A stretch of DNA of 64,000 bases from Salvia splendens. Taxonomy: Eukaryota; Streptophyta; Magnoliopsida; Lamiales; Lamiaceae. This document shows positions 59,501 to 64,000 of this stretch, in pieces. Each line of letters opens with the position of its first letter. Positions within the stretch are counted from its first letter, which is position 1. The notes beneath the pieces were generated by a model. It worked only from the letters and a program-made list of their open reading frames with translations. It was not told the DNA's origin and searched no databases. A program made the position numbers and the translations under genes. The stretch lies in the NCBI RefSeq assembly GCF_004379255.2, contig NC_056035.1, forward strand, positions 22,878,502 through 22,942,501, given 5' to 3'.

Positions 59501-60450
59501 AAGAAATAATTTAAATCCTAATTTAAATAGGCCAAGGAAAGGTATGGTAAGATTTAATTGGATTTAAATTCAAGGAAGGAAATTAAACAAAGTGCCAATT
59601 AAATCTACAAAATAATTTCTTCTCCTAATTAATAGGAGATTTTTGAAAATTTCAAGGAATGGGGCAAACGTTGAAAATCATGTAGAATAACATATGGACA
59701 ATTTGGTTTGGACTTAATTTAGATAAATATCCCAAAATAATTAATTAAATCCAAGAGAGAAAATATTATTTCTAATAAATAGGAGGGCCGAAAATTTCTA
59801 TAAAATGGCTAGAACAAGAATGCATGATCCCATTTAAATTAAATTCCCACATTGGAAAATATATCACATTATTCCACATAACTCACATCAATTAATTTCA
59901 CATCGTTAACTCAATCGCATACAAATCAAACTCCATAAATAATTTCCCAATTAACACCCACATTAATAAAAATAAAAGTAAGTCACAAAATTTCGGGGTG
60001 CTACAAGATTTAACCCTGGGTCAGATCTCGAACCAGATTTGAGAAGGAAACCGAAGCAGTGACCTAACTCCAGATCAGAACCGGTGACCTACTCTAAAAC
60101 TTAGGATCATCGGAGGAAGAAAGAGATCAGAGAAGATGAACGGCAGTAACCGCCGTTGAGAGAGAGATAGAGTATAGAGAGAAGGCAGAGTGAATCACAA
60201 GAGAGAGAGAGAGTAATAGACTAACTGAGGAGATGAAGTGAGGAGGCGGAAAGATAACACTCAGCAAACAAACACAACCCACCATCCAACGGCTGGGACT
60301 CAGGATCCGTGTGGAGGTTCACATGTGGCGGCCATCGGAGCTACATGGTAAGTGGATTAAATGAGACTGGCCTAAATCACATTTGGGTCTGATTTAATTC
60401 ACAACGGGCTTGTCACAACTTTGGCCCAGTTACCAGAATGGGGTCCAACA
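56519..60450 (-). repeat. Copia-type LTR (minus strand) split by a later insertion
   Basis: On the minus strand it starts TGTTGGACCCCATTCTGG at 60450, right after a purine-rich CCAAAGGGGGAGAA tract (60451-60464), the expected polypurine tract of a minus-strand copia 3' LTR. It resumes left of the inserted solo LTR at 56519-56989. The left boundary (TGAGATGGCTAATCTC at 56519) is a guess from the TG word. Part of the element's internal 3' region remains at 60451-60585 before another LTR cuts it off. Confidence 0.5.
56990..60005 (-). mobile_element. Solo gypsy-type LTR, about 3 kb
   Basis: On the minus strand it starts TGTAGCACCCCGAAATTTTG at 60005 and ends GGGCGGACGTGACA at 56990, the TG...CA layout of plant Ty3/gypsy LTRs with GGCTGAGTACTTAATATACTC near 57380. 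The flanks AGATC (56985-56989) and AGATT (60006-60010) match at 4 of 5 bases, a likely target duplication. No internal region, PBS or coding domain is present inside. Short frames in it are not genes. Confidence 0.65.
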
Positions 60451-60585
60451 TTCTCCCCCTTTGGACAACACCAGGAGACACATGGGAGAACCTTGGTCCA
60501 CTACTGCTTCATCACAGCCTACAAGGTTATCTCAAGACACCAAAGAGTGTTAGCTCATTAGTCAAGAGGTAACCAGGTTGCCTAA

Positions 60586-62047
60586 TGATGCACTTTTTAT
60601 TAGCACTATAAATACCTGCAAGTATATAGAGTAGGAATAGTATAGCTAAAGGTTAGTACCGGATATCGATCACGAGGAAAGAAAACACAAATTGTCTATC
60701 TTCTACTAAAACATAATTACTATTTGAAAAATTGAAAGATTTGGAGATTTTTGAAAACAAAGAACTTTAGAAAACAAAGAAACAACTAATTGCAAATAAA
60801 TAACTGAGATAAAAGTATAGAGATAAGGGAATTCCAGGGATATGCTTTCACAATTATGGTTATACAAATTCCAACTACAACACCCTAGCACAATTCTTAC
60901 TTTGATAGAACGAGTCACATAGTTTATGCTCATGCGATGCAGACGTTGATTACAAACATTAGGGTTGTCAATCCTAAATATGTAACTCCTAGAAGCTCCT
61001 AAGACCCTTATAAAGTCCTCACTCTCAATTAACAGTGCCGTTTTAAAGGAAGTTAATTGTAGTGTCTATTAAGTGGATCTAACTCGCCAACCTCCTCTCA
61101 CGATTATGTAGCAAGTTATATTAAATCATGACCGAATGTGTCACTCAAACATGGAGTATTATGGAACAACTTAAGGAAGAAACAAAGTAAGAACAAATGG
61201 ATGTTAAATAGAAATAGGAATTGTATAAACCAATAAAAGTTACTAACACATCTCTAGAATCCTATGAGTTTAGTTACACGTGATGGAATAAACTAAAAAC
61301 ATAGATTGAAGGGAAGACAATGAAAGCATAAGAACTAAAACAATAAAACTCAAAGGTTGAATCCTTGTAGCCTTGATGAACTTGAATCCTTCTTCAACTC
61401 CTTGTACAATGAAGCACTTTAACTTTTCAACTCTGACAGTATTTGGCAAAGAGAAGATCTATTTATGATGAAGCTTTGGGGGTTATTTATAGGGGAGAAA
61501 TAGCCCCTTCTCATATAAGGAAAAAGGTTGCAAAATATGGTAAATCTTGGAGAGAAAGTAGGGCAAATTTTGCTCGCCGCTTTTTCCTGGCGGGCCGCTA
61601 CACCTTGGCCAGCGGAAGCCATGAGTTGGTCCGAGACTTCTGACCTTTGGCTGGCGGTCGCTGCACTTGTTTCAGCGGTCGCCATCCATCATCCCGTAAC
61701 TCTCTGGACTCTTGGTAGCGGTCGCCACATATTTACCAGCGGTCGCTGGGCGTGTCTTGACTTCATGCACATCTTTGCCGGAGCGGGCTGCTACTAGCTT
61801 AGCGGTCGTTGGGCGCCAGCGGTCGCCGACAATGTTGCAGCGGATTTCCAGCTGCATGTAGAACAACTCCAGATTTCCAACTTTGCATTTTGACTCCCTT
61901 TTTAGGCTCAAATATGCACATTTCTCACAAAACATGTCAAAATACAAAAATAGATAAAATATGCAAATAATGGACATGTAATGCAACTTTGACATTAAAA
62001 ACGGACCAAAAGATGGCCGTAAAACGGTGCAAAATCTGAGCGTATCA
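60586..62047 (-). repeat. Gypsy-type LTR, minus orientation
   Basis: Read on the minus strand: GAGGACAAACAAATATGTATG and GTTTGGAGGAGT (polypurine-tract region as in Athila/Tat elements), then TGATACGCTCAGATTTTGC at 62047, running to GTGCATCA at 60586. The plus strand carries GGATATCGATCACGAGGAA near 60660, a word common in such LTRs. The block at 61560-61850 is GC-rich with repeated AGCGGTCGC words. The partner LTR would lie to the right, outside the window. Confidence 0.6.
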
Positions 62048-62730
62048 ACTCCTCCAAACATACATATTTGTTTGTCCTCGAACAGAACATAGAAGACACA
62101 AGAATAGACGCACGGAATGCACAAGGACTAGACGTCATAATTGCCTCAGAGTATGGAATAGATAGATCAAGCATGTATTAACACAATCAAATCAAGTAAG
62201 GCTTATTAGTGCACTTTCATTACTAACTCATGGATCACCTTGAATTCATGCACTCACATATGGTAAACTTCCAAAGATGGGAAGTGATCTCTCACTCTTA
62301 AAGTGTATAAGGTAATGTGTATAAGCACTAAAATCATGCATCATGAAATGTTTACCATAGGCTTGCTCAAAGTCTAATCCCTCCTCTACTAGATGTGATT
62401 AAGCATCAAAACTCTGAAAGGTCTTTATTTTTTGTTGTAATGTAGGCTCTTTGATAGGTGAGGAATATTTGACTAAAAAGTGGCTAAAATAAAATTCCCA
62501 AGCAGAGTAAAATAAACTCCACTTTTCTTATTGGGGAGTGACTTTTGGGGAGTAAAATAAAAGACGGCCTTAAAACCGTGCAAAATCTGAGTGATATTGG
62601 GGAGTGACTTTTGGGGGGTTGGGACATCTTGGTTAAGGTCACCTTCTTAAATCTTATTTCCTTTATTTTTTACTAACCACACTTTTGGGGGGTTGGGACA
62701 TCTATGCCTCCTCATACCCGGTTCAAAAAA
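62048..62730. other. Internal region next to the gypsy-type LTR, with short duplications
   Basis: No ORF. CGTGCAAAATCTGAG with neighbours (62557-62595) repeats the LTR end at 62008-62043. ATTGGGGAGTGACTTTTGGGG occurs at about 62530 and 62597, and CTTTTGGGGGGTTGGGACATC at about 62610 and 62682. Confidence 0.5.
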
Positions 62731-62805
62731 ATGGCGGGGACAAGTGCGGAAGGGGAGAAAACAAGCATGAACTAACCCACATCCGAGGTGGACCTAGTGA
62801 GCTTG

Positions 62806-64000
62806 ATGTCCCGAATGATGGCGGATCTCAAACGTGATCTCAAGCAAGATATCCAAGAAGAGGTGAGGAGTTCCGAAGGTCGTACACGTGCCATTCAAAA
62901 CACATTGGTTGGAGCCTTAAAGGAGGTTCGTGCATCAAGATCCGTCACTCCTAAAAGTGACCATCTATATCTCAAAGCTTCCATCATAGAACTTGTAGTG
63001 CCGAGGGGCAATGGAGGCTATAGGGAGTATGTTGGCAAGGAGTGTGGAATGAATGGTGATATTAGAGGTGACTATGAATCAAGGTACCATGAAGATGAAC
63101 TTGATAGGGGAGGTAGTGGGAAACGAGCTCCAAAGTGTCATGGAGAGTGGCATTCTAGGAGGGCGAGAGATCATGTTAGACATAAGGGGTTTGAGAGGCC
63201 AATTGAAGAAGAAGTCTCATATAGAGCTCGATTGAGACCTACCTATCGACATGGTGGTGTTGACACAAACCAAATGGGTACCCCATCAACTCATTTGACT
63301 ACATCCTCTTCTTTCCATTTCTCACATGAGTTTCTTGATGTGTATGGAAATGTCCCTTCTATGATGAGCTTAAACCAAATTAGTGTAGAAAAAGAACGAG
63401 AGAGAGAGAAAAGGCTTGAGAGTGAAAGTGAGTCTAAAAAGCCAAGAGAGCATGATAAGAGACAAGAGTATGATGTGCAAAAGTCAAGAGAGAGTGGTGG
63501 GGGTGAGAGAAGAAAAATACCACACGAGAGAAAAACACAAGCACAAGTGAGTCAAGGGTGTTTGTTAGATTCTAAGGCCAACCTTGGGTGGGCACCAAAT
63601 AAGCCTTTGCCTCTTGCCCTTGGTGAGGAAAATAAGTTCTTACCCACTAACACTTCTTTTATGTCTTCTTGTGAAGATGACTTTGTAGTGAGCAAAATTA
63701 AAGACATGGAAGTGAAGCACCAAGTGGTACAAGGCTTGGAAACTACGCCCCTGGAGAATGATCAAGTGGAATGTGGGCAAGTGGATGAACTCCTTGCCCA
63801 AGGTTCAAGTGCACTATCCTTGTCTCCTTGTGATGCTCCCTTAGACATGATTGTATTAGACAAACCCATTTATTTTGATAGATTTACCATTGTTAACTTG
63901 TGTGATTTGTGGCATCAAGAGCTTAAATTGTTGAAGGCTAATTCTATCTATGCATCATATATTGACCCTTTCTTGATAAATCAAAGCAATGGTAGACATG
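62806..64000 (+). CDS. Open ORF at window edge, retrotransposon-associated
   Basis: The frame from 62776 (after a TAA at 62773-62775) is open to the end of the window; the first ATG is at 62806, giving at least 398 codons. An ATG at 62731 in the same frame is separated from it by that single TAA. The N-terminal part has coiled-coil-like charged sequence (MMADLKRDLKQDIQEEVRSS), then YREYVGKECGMNGDIRGDYE, a highly charged Glu/Lys/Arg middle (EKEREREKRLESESESKKPR) and an acidic C-terminal part. No protease, RT or zinc knuckle is seen. I do not recognise it. It may be a gag-like or linker part of a plus-strand gypsy element with deletions, or an additional ORF lying antisense inside the minus-oriented element of the neighbouring LTR. 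Confidence 0.5.
   Translation, partial: MSRMMADLKRDLKQDIQEEVRSSEGRTRAIQNTLVGALKEVRASRSVTPKSDHLYLKASIIELVVPRGNGGYREYVGKECGMNGDIRGDYESRYHEDELDRGGSGKRAPKCHGEWHSRRARDHVRHKGFERPIEEEVSYRARLRPTYRHGGVDTNQMGTPSTHLTTSSSFHFSHEFLDVYGNVPSMMSLNQISVEKEREREKRLESESESKKPREHDKRQEYDVQKSRESGGGERRKIPHERKTQAQVSQGCLLDSKANLGWAPNKPLPLALGEENKFLPTNTSFMSSCEDDFVVSKIKDMEVKHQVVQGLETTPLENDQVECGQVDELLAQGSSALSLSPCDAPLDMIVLDKPIYFDRFTIVNLCDLWHQELKLLKANSIYASYIDPFLINQSNGRH

Overview
The window is nuclear DNA from a flowering plant, most likely a eudicot. It has short GT-AG introns, plant-specific gene families (a RETICULATA-related plastid protein, a MIZU-KUSSEI-type DUF617 protein), a plant microRNA precursor (miR2111), and large amounts of Ty1/copia and Ty3/gypsy LTR retrotransposon sequence. 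I cannot name the species from sequence alone.

Layout. About 1-9,150 is a wrecked retrotransposon block. A minus-strand copia element (LTRs 135-642 and 3412-3936) has lost gag, protease and most of integrase. A frameshifted glyoxal/galactose-oxidase-like pseudogene (3937-4605) follows. A plus-strand copia element (4606-9147) has a 5' LTR, PBS, gag and a decayed pol, but no 3' LTR. About 9,650-30,200 is the gene island: a mitochondrial carrier gene (+, 7 exons), a MIR2111 hairpin (+), an L7Ae/RPP38-like gene (-, 6 exons), a non-autonomous hAT element with its 8-bp target duplication, a PIF/Harbinger-like element with TAA target duplications holding a 73/75-bp minisatellite, an intronless MIZ1-like gene (-), a RETICULATA-related gene (-, 7 exons) and a uracil phosphoribosyltransferase gene (-, 11 exons). 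I rebuilt the exon structures by hand from splice sites and reading-frame continuity; every set of coding exons sums to a multiple of three.

About 30,200-64,000 is mainly nested transposons. Three Stowaway-like MITEs lie here. An 18-kb Athila-type Ty3/gypsy element (33830-51908, target duplication ACTTC) keeps gag, protease and an Athila-type 3' ORF but has no reverse transcriptase or integrase. A 9-kb minus-strand copia-type element (36971-46013, target duplication TCTAG) is inserted inside its gag region; its LTRs are fresh but its coding part is ruined. By eye the outer LTR pair differs by roughly 3.6% and the inner pair by roughly 2%, which matches the nesting order. Downstream are a CA/TG-rich foldback region, an LTR piece with an internal duplication, a solo LTR of the inner-element family (54796-56297, target duplication GGGTT), a 3-kb solo gypsy-type LTR (56990-60005) sitting inside a copia LTR, a gypsy-type LTR (60586-62047), and an ORF of about 400 codons that is still open at the window end.

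The host genes show no shared pathway; they look like ordinary neighbours in a gene island between repeat blocks. The points most worth a second look are the MIR2111 locus, the foldback-unit minisatellite inside a Harbinger-like element, the two non-autonomous LTR elements nested in each other, and the open ORF at the right edge lying antisense to the adjacent LTR.
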